Origin: Candidatus Pacearchaeota archaeon
GTDB taxonomy: Archaea; Nanobdellota; Nanobdellia; Pacearchaeales; GW2011-AR1
Reading direction: 5' to 3'
Length of the DNA: 22,137 nucleotides
Assembly (NCBI GenBank): GCA_014728565.1
Contig: WJLK01000109.1
Location: 1-22,137, forward strand
Positions within the stretch are counted from its first letter, which is position 1. The number at the start of each line of letters is the position of its first letter. The notes beneath the pieces were generated by a model that saw only the letters and a list, made by a program, of their open reading frames with translations, made no database searches and was not told the origin of the DNA. The translations under genes were made by a program, and so were the position numbers. This document shows positions 13,758-22,053 of the stretch, piece by piece.

Positions 13758-14336
13758 ATGAAAATAGCAGCCATATACGGATCTGTTCGTGAAAAAAGGC
13801 AGGGAATAAAAGCAGCTAGATTCATAGTAAATCATCTAAAGAACAGAGGACATGAAGTAACTCTGATTGATCCTCTGGAGTATAGACTGCCTCTGTTAAA
13901 AAAAATGTATAAATCCTATAAACATGGAGAGGCACCAGAAATACTTGAAAAATTGCATAAGATAATGATTAATTCAGATGCTTATGTTATAGTTTCAGGA
14001 GAATACAATCACAGCATTCCACCTGCTCTCTCTAATATTTTGAGTCATTTTTTAGAAGAATATTTTTTCAAACCCTCTGCTATTGTAAGTTATTCAGCTG
14101 GAAGATTTGGAGGAGTCAGGGCAGCAATGCAGTTAAGGGCAATGCTGGCTGAACTGGGAATGCCCTCAATACCTAGTATTTTTCCAATTGGAAAAGTCCA
14201 GGATTCTTTTGATGAACAGGGAAATGATATAACAGAAAAAAAAGATTATGAAAAAAGAATTGAAAAGTTCATAAAAGAGCTAGAGTGGTATGCTGAAGCA
14301 TTAAAAGAAAAAAGAAAATCAGGAATCCCTTATTAA
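13758..14336 (+). CDS. NAD(P)H-dependent FMN reductase (flavodoxin-like fold)
   Basis: The 192-aa protein has the family's three signatures. GSVREKRQG (8-16) is the phosphate loop for FMN, GEYNHSIPPALSN (about 77-89) matches the PEYNxSxPxxLKN flavin loop, and YSAGRFGGVRAAMQL (about 112-126) is the conserved C-terminal half motif. These enzymes reduce FMN or quinone-like or metal-ion acceptors using NAD(P)H in the cytosol. The C-terminal 30 residues form a Lys/Glu-rich helix. Leader module C precedes it. Redox neighbours on both sides fit a role in oxidant or quinone detoxification. Confidence 0.88.
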   Translation: MKIAAIYGSVREKRQGIKAARFIVNHLKNRGHEVTLIDPLEYRLPLLKKMYKSYKHGEAPEILEKLHKIMINSDAYVIVSGEYNHSIPPALSNILSHFLEEYFFKPSAIVSYSAGRFGGVRAAMQLRAMLAELGMPSIPSIFPIGKVQDSFDEQGNDITEKKDYEKRIEKFIKELEWYAEALKEKRKSGIPY

Positions 14337-14340
14337 AATG

Positions 14341-14505
14341 AAACTCCTCGCACTAAAGTGCGAAGTATCAATTGATAATGTTAAAAAATATTAAGCTTAG
14401 AAGAAAAGTAGCAGGCATGAACAGCAGATTAATAGATTGGAAAATATCAAAATTAAATATAAAGGAGTGCGGCTCTCCCCCTCTTGCTTAAAAGCAAGGG
14501 TATCC
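14341..14505 (+). mobile_element. Possible IS200/IS605-type relic or MITE with two end hairpins
   Basis: Two GC-rich hairpins stand out in AT-rich DNA: TCGCAC-TAAA-GTGCGA (14348-14363) and CTCTTGCT-TAAA-AGCAAGGG (14481-14500, with one T-G pair). They share the loop TAAA, lie about 130 bases apart and enclose a small open frame. Subterminal hairpins without terminal inverted repeats are typical of IS200/IS605 ends. No transposase is complete here. A structured RNA for msrAB is the alternative. Confidence 0.4.
14378..14491 (+). pseudogene. 37-codon frame inside the relic, possibly a shrunken TnpB
   Basis: An ATG-to-TAA frame encodes 37 residues. KLRRKVAGMNSRLIDWKISK resembles the basic segment of TnpB proteins around their 'LNRRLHRW' helix. 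The stop codon lies inside the right-hand hairpin, where TnpB genes often end. The match is from memory and short. It could equally be a chance frame. Confidence 0.25.
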
Positions 14506-14512
14506 TAACCTG

Positions 14513-15610
14513 GTGCGATGTAATGAAAAAACAGTTTACATTATACTTATTATCATAATAATCATTATAGGGAGTATTTTAATAATCATGAAAAATAAAA
14601 AATCTGATAATGAAACAGAACAAATTCAACATGAGACTGCAGTATTTGCAGGAGGATGTTTCTGGTGCATGGAGTCTGTTTTTGAAAAAATTCCAGGAGT
14701 AATAGAAGCAGTCTCTGGTTATACTGGAGGAGATGAGGAAAATCCAACCCATGAGCAGGTAGCATCAGGATCAACAAACCACAGAGAGGCAGTACAAATT
14801 AACTATAATCCTGATGAAATAACTTATGAAAAATTACTTGAAAACTTCTGGAAAAACATAGACCCCAGAGATTCAGAAGGACAGTTTTGTGACAAAGGTT
14901 TTCAGTATACCTCTGCTATTTTTTATAAAACTAACAAAGAAAAAAAATTAGCAGAAGAATCAAAAAAACAAAAAGAAAAAATATTAGGAAAACCTGCTGA
15001 AACTCAGATAATAGAATTAAAGAAGTTTTATCCTGCTGAGGATTATCATCAGGATTACTATAAAAAACACCCTTTTAAATATAAAACTTACAGATATGCC
15101 TGTGGAAGAGATAAAAGATTAGATGAATTATGGAAGAATAAAAATTTGAGTATGAATTCTTCTTATTCAGATTTTGTAAAACCCTCTGATGAAGAATTAA
15201 AAAAAATACTCTCTCCAATGCAGTATAAAGTTAATCAGGAAGAGGGGACAGAGCCTGCTTTTGACAATAAATACTGGAATAATGAACAGGAGGGAATTTA
15301 TGTTGATATAGTCTCAGGAGAACCCCTGTTTAGTTCAAAAGATAAATTTAAATCAGGAACCGGATGGCCTAGCTTCACAAAACTACTTGAACCTGAAAAT
15401 ATTGTGGAAACATCAGATTATAAATTGCTTGTTAAAAGAACTGAGGTAAGAAGCGAGCATGGAGACTCTCATCTTGGTCATGTCTTTGATGAACCCACAC
15501 CAACTGGAAAAAGATACTGCATAAATTCAGCAGCACTAAAATTTATTCCAAAAAATCAACTAGAACAGGAGGGTTATGGAAAATATCTCTATCTTTTTGA
15601 GAAAAAATAG
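14513..15610 (+). CDS. msrAB: Membrane-anchored methionine sulfoxide reductase MsrA-MsrB fusion
   Basis: Residues 8-25 form an Ile-rich membrane helix. Residues 41-210 are MsrA with GCFWCME (Cys49 catalytic, 48-54), TGGDEENPTHEQV and a later Cys197 that may resolve the disulfide. Residues 217-365 are MsrB with SGTGWPSF (281-288), RSEHGDSHLGHVFDE and catalytic Cys336 in RYCINSAAL. The zinc-binding CxxC pairs of many MsrB proteins are absent. MsrA repairs the S and MsrB the R epimer of methionine sulfoxide. The anchor suggests the enzyme faces outside the membrane. The start is uncertain: GTG at 14513 includes the anchor but has no close ribosome site; the first in-frame ATG (14588) would lose the anchor. 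Confidence 0.88.
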   Translation: MRCNEKTVYIILIIIIIIIGSILIIMKNKKSDNETEQIQHETAVFAGGCFWCMESVFEKIPGVIEAVSGYTGGDEENPTHEQVASGSTNHREAVQINYNPDEITYEKLLENFWKNIDPRDSEGQFCDKGFQYTSAIFYKTNKEKKLAEESKKQKEKILGKPAETQIIELKKFYPAEDYHQDYYKKHPFKYKTYRYACGRDKRLDELWKNKNLSMNSSYSDFVKPSDEELKKILSPMQYKVNQEEGTEPAFDNKYWNNEQEGIYVDIVSGEPLFSSKDKFKSGTGWPSFTKLLEPENIVETSDYKLLVKRTEVRSEHGDSHLGHVFDEPTPTGKRYCINSAALKFIPKNQLEQEGYGKYLYLFEKK

Positions 15611-15669
15611 AATATGCATTTTTTATAAATTTATAAAATAAACTTTTTTAATAATAAAATAACTTAAAA

Positions 15670-16269
15670 ATGAGATTTTCAAAAAAAGAGATAAAGGACC
15701 TGTTAATAGCTTGGTTAATGATCTCTCTAGCTTTTGCTATATTATTTTCAGAAGGAAATATTCTTTCAAGAATTGACTTGTTTTTTGTAATCTTTGTATT
15801 TTCATCACTAACAGCAGGTATTGGATTTTTATTTCATGAACTCATGCATAAATTCCTTGCTCAGAAATACAGATTATGGGCTGAATTTCGTGCATCCTAT
15901 AATATGCTTTTTCTTGCTGTTATTTTTTCATTTTTTGGTTTTATAATTGCAGCTCCGGGAGGTGTCCTTATTAAGGGCAGATTAACAAGAGAACAAAATG
16001 GAAGAATTTCTCTTGCAGGACCTCTGACTAATCTAGTCATAGCATTAGTATTTTTTATACCTCTTTTTATTTTGTTCCTTAACAATATTGAGGGAATGAT
16101 AATGCTTTTTTTCAGATACGGTTTAATAATAAACTCTCTTTTAGCTGTGTTTAATTTAATTCCTTTTCCTGGTTTTGATGGGCAGAAAGTACTTTCCTGG
16201 AACAAAACCTACTATATAATTACTGTAATACTTGCTACAGGTTTGTTTCTGACTAGTTTTTTTATATAA
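15670..16269 (+). CDS. M50 (site-2-protease-like) intramembrane metalloprotease
   Basis: The 199-aa protein is almost wholly membrane helices (about 10-26, 36-55, 78-100, 118-137, 143-163 and 180-198). HELMH (56-60) supplies two zinc ligands and the catalytic Glu inside a helix. FNLIPFPGFDG (161-171) supplies the third ligand, Asp170, as in the NPDG motif of the family. GPLTNL (117-122) is also conserved. Such proteases cut membrane-bound substrates such as anti-sigma factors or signal peptides; no substrate is apparent. This is the compact form without PDZ or CBS domains. TTATAAAAT about 36 bases upstream is a possible TATA box. It may be the last of the redox-region genes or independent. 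Confidence 0.85.
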   Translation: MRFSKKEIKDLLIAWLMISLAFAILFSEGNILSRIDLFFVIFVFSSLTAGIGFLFHELMHKFLAQKYRLWAEFRASYNMLFLAVIFSFFGFIIAAPGGVLIKGRLTREQNGRISLAGPLTNLVIALVFFIPLFILFLNNIEGMIMLFFRYGLIINSLLAVFNLIPFPGFDGQKVLSWNKTYYIITVILATGLFLTSFFI

Positions 16270-16330
16270 ATTCAATAATCAGATAATCAACAAATTTAAA
16301 AACAAAGCCTTCTTATAGGAAATATAAAAG

Positions 16331-17287
16331 ATGGTGAAAAAAAATAAAGATACATCTGAAGAATTAGTAGTTCCAGAAGCTCCTAAATCCAAGAAGAGTT
16401 CTAAGAAAAAAACCAGTAAGAAAACTAATAAGAAAGCCAAAACTCCAAAAACCAGCAACAATAAAAAAACAAAAAATTCCAAAAAAGATACCAAGAAATT
16501 TCCTACATTGAAACTAACAACTGAAAGAGATATAGTAATGGATTTTGCATCCAAGGTTTACCAGAGATTTGATAAAATAGTAAAATCAATAGTTCTTTTT
16601 GGTTCATCTGCAAAAAACAAAACCATGCCTGGTTCTGATATAGATGTCATAATTATTGTTGATGACGCCTCAATTAATTTTGATAATAAACTTATCATAT
16701 GGTACAGAGAAGAACTTGGAAAAATAATGGAGACCAATCCCTATAAAAAAGATTTCCATATAACAACTATGAAACTGACTACCTGGTGGAATGATTTAAT
16801 TAGAGGAGACCCGACTGTTATAAACATTATCAGATATGGAGAACCTCTTATTGATTTTGGAGGATTTTTTGATCCTCTCAAAGCTCTTTTACAACAGGGA
16901 AGAATACGTCCTCAGCCAGAGTCAGTTTATGCTGCTATTAACAGGGTCCCTGACCATATTATGAGAAGCAGGCTTGCTGAAATGGGTGCAATTGAGGGAT
17001 GCTACTGGGCGATGGTTGATGCTTCTCAGGCTTTACTAATGGCTCTTCAGGTATCTCCACCTAGTCCTGAACATATTCCTGAGTTATTAAAGCAACACTG
17101 TGTTGATAAAAAACTTCTAAAAGGAAAATACATAGATTACTATAATAAAGTCTCTAATTTGCATAGAGATATCATCCATGGAAAAATAAAAAATCTTGAC
17201 GGAGATATCATTGATGGCTATCAAGAAAAATCAGAAGATTTCTTTAAAACCTGCATAAAACTAATAGATGAAATAATAGAAAAATAA
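16331..17287 (+). CDS. Nucleotidyltransferase (MNT-like) fused to HEPN-like helical domain
   Basis: The first 57 residues are Lys/Ser/Thr-rich and probably disordered. Residues 65-175 carry the pol-beta-type signature SIVLFGSSAKNKTMPGSDID: Gly91-Ser92 and the metal-binding pair Asp103/Asp105, with Asp141 in KDFHITT as a possible third. After about residue 195 the protein is helical and ends with NLHRDIIHGKI, where Arg279 and His283 resemble the R-x(n)-H pair of HEPN RNases (here n = 3, usually 4-6). MNT and HEPN often occur as separate toxin-antitoxin partners, the MNT adding nucleotides to the HEPN. Here they appear in one chain. The HEPN call is the less certain half. Confidence 0.7.
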   Translation: MVKKNKDTSEELVVPEAPKSKKSSKKKTSKKTNKKAKTPKTSNNKKTKNSKKDTKKFPTLKLTTERDIVMDFASKVYQRFDKIVKSIVLFGSSAKNKTMPGSDIDVIIIVDDASINFDNKLIIWYREELGKIMETNPYKKDFHITTMKLTTWWNDLIRGDPTVINIIRYGEPLIDFGGFFDPLKALLQQGRIRPQPESVYAAINRVPDHIMRSRLAEMGAIEGCYWAMVDASQALLMALQVSPPSPEHIPELLKQHCVDKKLLKGKYIDYYNKVSNLHRDIIHGKIKNLDGDIIDGYQEKSEDFFKTCIKLIDEIIEK

Positions 17288-17290
17288 AAA

Positions 17291-18034
17291 CTAACTTTTC
17301 TTTTCAGGATATAATGCCTCATAAAGAGCCGGTCTCTCATCTACTGGAAGATTTTTCATATAATTCCTTACTCTAGCCTCATTTTCTTCTGCAGTAACAG
17401 ATCTCACAGCCTGACTTGCTAAATCGTTAAATTTATTAGCAACATACTCCTCAGACATACCATCTGCAAAATCTCTCATAAAGTTCTCAAATGTATAATC
17501 TTCTCCATTAGAAAAGTCTTCACTTATTGGATAAGTAGTCTCAAGATGATTTTTAACAGCATCTCTTAAACTGCCTCTGAGTCTATTCAATGTTTCCTGA
17601 TCACCATTTTTAGTAGCAGTTTCAACTGAAGCACCTAATCTAATTAAGGTGTGATATTTTCTTATTTCTTCATCCCCATCCCCTGTCTGAGGATTTACAT
17701 AACCCATTGCATTAACAAGAATATTATATGGAGCAGTATCTATAATTTGTGAAAGATTTTTACCTTCTTCAGCCTCTTTCCTTAATTTTATCAAATGATT
17801 TGAAACAGCATTGATTAATCTTTGGTCAGGATGTCTTAAACAATCGTCAATTTCAGCTTCACCAACCCCTTCATGACCACTTACTAGCTCCTCTAATGGA
17901 GCTCTAAGTAATCTTCTTTGTTCATCTTGTCCTTTAATTTGTTCTATGGTTTGCTGATAAAAACTAGAACTTGCTCTCCTTTGAGCTTCCTGCTCATAAG
18001 CATTTCTTCCATCCGAATTTCCATTATCTTCCAT
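17291..18034 (-). CDS. Hypothetical helical protein, 247 aa
   Basis: I do not recognise the family. The protein is acidic and almost wholly helical by composition, with an N-terminal Gln/Arg/Ser-rich stretch (about 10-45) and a repetitive helix pattern. There is no membrane segment, signal peptide, Cys cluster or catalytic motif. The end, NLPVDERPALYEALYPEKKS, suggests a folded C-terminus. AGGTGA (18039-18044) five bases before the ATG supports the start, and GATTTATAAAC upstream is a likely TATA box. The gene converges on the nucleotidyltransferase gene with three bases between their ends. Confidence 0.7.
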   Translation of the reverse strand: MEDNGNSDGRNAYEQEAQRRASSSFYQQTIEQIKGQDEQRRLLRAPLEELVSGHEGVGEAEIDDCLRHPDQRLINAVSNHLIKLRKEAEEGKNLSQIIDTAPYNILVNAMGYVNPQTGDGDEEIRKYHTLIRLGASVETATKNGDQETLNRLRGSLRDAVKNHLETTYPISEDFSNGEDYTFENFMRDFADGMSEEYVANKFNDLASQAVRSVTAEENEARVRNYMKNLPVDERPALYEALYPEKKS

Positions 18035-18083
18035 TTTATCACCTAGATTATGGTATATTAGTTATTTTTTATAAGAATTTATT

Positions 18084-18094
18084 GTTTATAAATC
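18084..18094 (-). promoter_or_regulatory. TATA box for the 247-aa hypothetical gene
   Basis: On the reverse strand GATTTATAAAC lies about 55 bases before the ATG. This leaves a leader of about 30 bases carrying AGGTGA. Confidence 0.45.
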
Positions 18095-18137
18095 TTTCGG
18101 TTTTTTATATACTGGTTAGTGGTGACAAATTTACTAC

Positions 18138-20903
18138 TTAATCATCATTAAAATATTTATAGGTTTTTTCTTCCTCATATGAATCTGGTTTATAAACTCC
18201 CAGATTCTCTTCATAATCTTCTTTTTGCAACTCTTCATCAAGTTCCCTGATCATGTTGTCTACTTTTTCATGAGCTTTTTCTTCTTCTTTATTGCTCTCA
18301 TAATCTTGTTTTTCCTTTTTTACATATTCTTTTTTTTCATTATACTGATTTTCTCTCTCATTTTTATCAATATCCTGTTTTTCTTTTTCATTGCTCTCAT
18401 AAACTTTTCTATCAGGGGATGGTGGTTGCGGAAGTCCTGGTTTTTCAAAAGAATCTTCAGAAAGTTTTTTAGATTCTGAAGACTCTCTTGGTTTTTCATA
18501 ATTTTCAACAGGTTTTTTCTCTAAATGCTCCTCATGTTTAACAGGTTGTTCTCTCTCATCCTCCATATTTTTTAAAATAACTGAAACTTCATAAGCTTCA
18601 TCAGGACTTACTGTTAAACTGTTTATACCTTTTCTAAATAAAAAATCAATTATATCCTTTTTTATTGTAAATGCACATACATTTGACTGGGTCTTGGTTC
18701 TCCTGCATGCACCTATCACTCTTTTTATCTGTGAGAAAATTGCCGGATGATTCTCATGATAGATATCCTGGAGTTCCTTGTTTCCCTGGTCAACAGCAAG
18801 TGTATACTGGGTTAAATCTCTTATTCCAAGAAAGATAAAATCAGATTCATTGCATATATCTTCTATAATAAGAACAGCTGAAGGTGTTTCTACTAGTATT
18901 CCAAATTCCATATTTTCTGTCCTGAATTTATTAAAGAATTCTTTTGCTTTTTTCACTTCATCCACTGAAATAATCTGTGGAAAAACAACTCCTATTTTCT
19001 TTTCTGGATTTCTCTCAGCAACATCCTTAATAGCTGATAGCTCAGCCTCTAATATCTCTGGATGTTGTAAACTAAATCTTATTCCATGTATTCCTAACAA
19101 AGGATTAAATTCTCTTTCTGGAGAACCTTCCAGAAGATTGTATTCATCAGTCCTAATATCACTTGTTCTTATACACAGAGAATCAAAATTTTCTGCTATT
19201 TTATTCAAGTTTTCTTTTAATAATTCCCTGTAATCCTCTATCTTGTTTTCTTTTTTATAACATAGAGGGTGTTTTTTTGAACTAGCTATAATTGGCTCTA
19301 TTCTTACTAATCCTGCATCATCAACCCTGCATCTTGAGGCAGTTTTTGCAAACTCAGGCAGATCAACAGCTATTTTTAATTTAACTCTCTGGGTTTTTAG
19401 AGCCTCTTTTATCTCAATATTTTTTGTCTCTGAGATTTCTCCCTGGTAAATCTTTCCAGTAGAACCATCAACACTTACAGTCATACCATCTTTTAACATA
19501 CTTGTTGCCTCTTTTGTTCCTACAATTAAAGGGATTCCAAGCTCCCTGCAGACCACAGCAGCATGACTTGTTATTCCACCTTCATCAGTGATAATTGCTG
19601 ATGCTTTTTCAGTAGTAAGTATAATATCAGGACTTGTTATTCCACTTACAACAATATCCCCTTTTTTAATCTTAGAAAGGTCTTCCTTGCTTTTGATGAT
19701 TCTGACAATTCCAGTTCCAGCACCAGGACTTGCACCTGAACCTTTTATTATAACATCACCACCCTCGATTTTTTGTCCATGTTTTTTACTGGGTTTTATT
19801 GCCCTTGTCTGTATAATGTATATTTTTCCTGACTCAATTGAGAATTCCATGCTACAGGATTCTTTATAAAAATTCTCTATTTTTTTAACTAAATCAGATA
19901 CCTCTAAAATCTGTCCATTAGTAAGGACCTGGCTTCTGCTTCTCTCTGGATTTAACCTGACTATCTCACTATCACCAGAACTGTTTCTTACAACAGCCAC
20001 TCTTTTATCAGCTATCTTAACACTCTCTATCTCAAGATTTTGTGAAGTATACCTGTCAGGATGTATTTTTCCAGAAGATATTCCCTCACCAAGACCATAG
20101 ACAGCCTCAATAATAACACCCTCTTTATTAACAGGGTCAGCTGAAAAAGCTATACCTGCTTTTTCAGCATCAATCATTTTTTGAATAATCACTGCAATTG
20201 GAATTTCATCTAGATCATTCTTGATTTTATAGAAAATTGCTCTTGCTGAATAAAGAGAGGAAAAACATCTTTTTACAATCTCTGTTAATTTTTTATCTCC
20301 TTTTATATTAAGAAAACTTTCCTGCTGACCTGCAAAGGAACCACGAGATTTTACAGAAGCAGAACTTCTTACAGAGACAAAAGTTGGTTCCTGAGCATGC
20401 TTTAAAATATTGAGTGCATCTTCAGAAACTCCCTGTTCCCTGACATTCTCATTACCCAGAATATGATAAGATTCTATTATCTCATTTTTTAAATCCTCTG
20501 GAATCTTAGCATTTTCAATTAAATTTCTTATCTCCTGAGATTTTCTTAATAAATCATCTGTATCCTCTATATTCACTTTTTTTAAAATTTCATCTATTTT
20601 TTCCTTTAGATTATTTTCAGTGATAAAATACTCATAGCCTTTTGTTGTAATAACAAATCCAGGGGGTATTGGAAACTTCGCATTATACATCTCTGAAAGA
20701 GACGCTCCTTTAATTCCAGCAATATCAATATCATCATTGTTTAACTCAGAAAACCATTTTATGTATTTTTCAGATACCTGTTCTGTTTTTTCTCTGGGAG
20801 TATTCTCATTCCTATTTTCATCAACACCTTCAGATTCACTATATTCAGACATACTGTCAATAGCGTCCTGTATAAGTCCAGGCACGACTTTTTTAGACTC
20901 CAT
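18138..20903 (-). CDS. PEP-synthase/PTS-enzyme-I-like protein with altered active site
   Basis: Domains in order: an ATP-grasp domain of the PPDK N-terminal type (IKGASLSEM about 64-72, SVRSSASVKSRGSFAGQQES about 177-196, IIQTRAIKP 363-371), the swivelling phosphohistidine domain with GGITSHAAV (442-450, His447), and a TIM barrel (about 520-780). A charged Glu/Lys-rich tail follows (781-921). PEP synthase interconverts pyruvate, ATP and water with PEP, AMP and phosphate. The barrel keeps Arg534, Arg579, Glu672, Asp696 and Cys743. However, GIRDLTQYTLAVDQGN replaces the usual Asn by Arg695 and the usual Arg by Gln706, and the CGE/CGQ motif reads CAF. Activity is thus doubtful. TATA box 25 bases upstream. 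Confidence 0.82.
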   Translation of the reverse strand: MESKKVVPGLIQDAIDSMSEYSESEGVDENRNENTPREKTEQVSEKYIKWFSELNNDDIDIAGIKGASLSEMYNAKFPIPPGFVITTKGYEYFITENNLKEKIDEILKKVNIEDTDDLLRKSQEIRNLIENAKIPEDLKNEIIESYHILGNENVREQGVSEDALNILKHAQEPTFVSVRSSASVKSRGSFAGQQESFLNIKGDKKLTEIVKRCFSSLYSARAIFYKIKNDLDEIPIAVIIQKMIDAEKAGIAFSADPVNKEGVIIEAVYGLGEGISSGKIHPDRYTSQNLEIESVKIADKRVAVVRNSSGDSEIVRLNPERSRSQVLTNGQILEVSDLVKKIENFYKESCSMEFSIESGKIYIIQTRAIKPSKKHGQKIEGGDVIIKGSGASPGAGTGIVRIIKSKEDLSKIKKGDIVVSGITSPDIILTTEKASAIITDEGGITSHAAVVCRELGIPLIVGTKEATSMLKDGMTVSVDGSTGKIYQGEISETKNIEIKEALKTQRVKLKIAVDLPEFAKTASRCRVDDAGLVRIEPIIASSKKHPLCYKKENKIEDYRELLKENLNKIAENFDSLCIRTSDIRTDEYNLLEGSPEREFNPLLGIHGIRFSLQHPEILEAELSAIKDVAERNPEKKIGVVFPQIISVDEVKKAKEFFNKFRTENMEFGILVETPSAVLIIEDICNESDFIFLGIRDLTQYTLAVDQGNKELQDIYHENHPAIFSQIKRVIGACRRTKTQSNVCAFTIKKDIIDFLFRKGINSLTVSPDEAYEVSVILKNMEDEREQPVKHEEHLEKKPVENYEKPRESSESKKLSEDSFEKPGLPQPPSPDRKVYESNEKEKQDIDKNERENQYNEKKEYVKKEKQDYESNKEEEKAHEKVDNMIRELDEELQKEDYEENLGVYKPDSYEEEKTYKYFNDD

Positions 20904-20922
20904 TATATTAAATAAAGAAAAT

Positions 20923-20933
20923 CGTATTTAAAG
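20923..20933 (-). promoter_or_regulatory. TATA box for the PEP-synthase-like gene
   Basis: On the reverse strand CTTTAAATACG is centred 25 bases before the ATG at 20903, with no ribosome-binding site between. The mRNA is probably leaderless. Confidence 0.55.
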
Positions 20934-20964
20934 ATTATGGGATTAAAAATCAATATTTTTTGAG

Positions 20965-21300
20965 TTATGCTACATGTTCGCATAATTCATGATAGTTAGG
21001 ATCTCTTGGATCTGCTCCATTATATTCAGAACGAACATCACAATCAGGACAAGTATCTTCTATTAAATATCTATATATGGTTGGTGCTTTGCACATTCTG
21101 CATCTTCTGGCATTTCTATTAAGTAAGAGGGCTGTATCATCCATAATCTCATTTCCACCAAATCTTGATTCAGAATATTTATTTAAAGGCCTGTAAGGAT
21201 ACATCTCTCTTGCTTCTTCTTGTGTTAATTGGTTTACTGCAACTGTAACTTCTCTTCCATCGTCAACTTCTCTTTTCTCTGTTTTTCCTTCCACTCCCAT
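20965..21300 (-). CDS. Small zinc-ribbon protein, 111 aa
   Basis: Two CxxC pairs, CRMC (67-70) and CPDC (84-87), 13 residues apart form a probable treble-clef or zinc-ribbon site. The first 60 residues are charged (LTQEEAREMYPYRP) without recognisable motifs. The C-terminus ends HELCEHVA with one more Cys and two His. Such small ribbons usually bind nucleic acid or proteins, but no function is known to me. A TATA-like ATATAAAAA (21322-21330) is centred about 26 bases before the ATG, in line with a leaderless mRNA. The gene is followed by the PEP-synthase-like gene on the same strand after 61 bases. Confidence 0.65.
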   Translation of the reverse strand: MGVEGKTEKREVDDGREVTVAVNQLTQEEAREMYPYRPLNKYSESRFGGNEIMDDTALLLNRNARRCRMCKAPTIYRYLIEDTCPDCDVRSEYNGADPRDPNYHELCEHVA

Positions 21301-21321
21301 AAATTACTTAGAATTCTCTAA

Positions 21322-21330
21322 TTTTTATAT
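21322..21330 (-). promoter_or_regulatory. TATA box for the zinc-ribbon gene
   Basis: On the reverse strand ATATAAAAA is centred about 26 bases before the ATG at 21300. Confidence 0.4.
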
Positions 21331-21348
21331 TTTTATATGTTTCAGTAT

Positions 21349-22053
21349 TTATCTTCCACCAAAATAAATATCCTTTATTTTCTGATTTTTAAGGATATTT
21401 TTCCCTCCTTTAAGTGCTATTTTTCCATCCTCAAGAATATAGGTTCTGTCAGCTATTTCTACAGCCTGTCTGGCATTTTGCTCTACTATGATAATAGAAA
21501 CACCTTGTTTATTGATTTCTCTGATTTTTTCAAATATCTCTTTCATTGCTCTAGGAGAGAGTCCAAGAGAGGGTTCATCTAAAAGCAGTATTTTAGGGTT
21601 TTGTATAAGTGCACGTGCAATAGCAAGAAGTTGCTGCTGACCTCCAGATAGAGTAAAGGCATAATCATTCTGTTTCTCTTTTAAAACAGGAAATTTCTCA
21701 AAAATATCCTGAATATTTTTTTTAACAAGCCCCTTATCCTTTATAATAAAAGCTCCCATTTCAAGGTTTTCCCTTACAGTCAAATCTGAAAACACCTGCC
21801 TGCCCTGAGGAACAAAACTTATTCCCTCATAAATTAAGTCATGAGTAGGAAGTCGAGTGATTTTTTTATTATTAAATTCAATCTTTCCAGAGTAAATATC
21901 GCATAGATTAAATATACTTTTCAGAACAGTTGATTTTCCAGCTCCATTTGGTCCGATTATAGCTACAATCTCTCCGAGTTTAATATTCATATCAAGTTCA
22001 TGAAGTATTTCGATTCTGTCATATCCTGATTTTAGGTTTTGTATTTGTAGCAT
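21349..22053 (-). CDS. livF: ABC transporter ATPase, LivF type (branched-chain amino-acid uptake)
   Basis: The 234-aa protein has Walker A GPNGAGKS (34-41), Q-loop VPQGRQVF (81-88), signature LSGGQQQ (135-141), Walker B ILLLDEP (155-161) and the end IIIVEQNARQAVEIADRTYI. The GRQVFSDLTVRENLEMGA stretch and the VEQNA in place of the usual switch-loop region are hallmarks of LivF. LivF pairs with LivG to power uptake of Leu, Ile and Val or related solutes such as urea or amides. No livG, permease or binding-protein gene lies downstream; they may lie upstream outside the window. TTTAAATT (22071-22078) could be its own TATA box. The protein is full length. Confidence 0.88.
   Translation of the reverse strand: MLQIQNLKSGYDRIEILHELDMNIKLGEIVAIIGPNGAGKSTVLKSIFNLCDIYSGKIEFNNKKITRLPTHDLIYEGISFVPQGRQVFSDLTVRENLEMGAFIIKDKGLVKKNIQDIFEKFPVLKEKQNDYAFTLSGGQQQLLAIARALIQNPKILLLDEPSLGLSPRAMKEIFEKIREINKQGVSIIIVEQNARQAVEIADRTYILEDGKIALKGGKNILKNQKIKDIYFGGR

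Noticed and set aside
14518..14558. ATG frames at 14518 and 14523 as the msrAB start
   Set aside because: The first meets a stop at once and the second after 11 codons; neither is in frame with MsrA.
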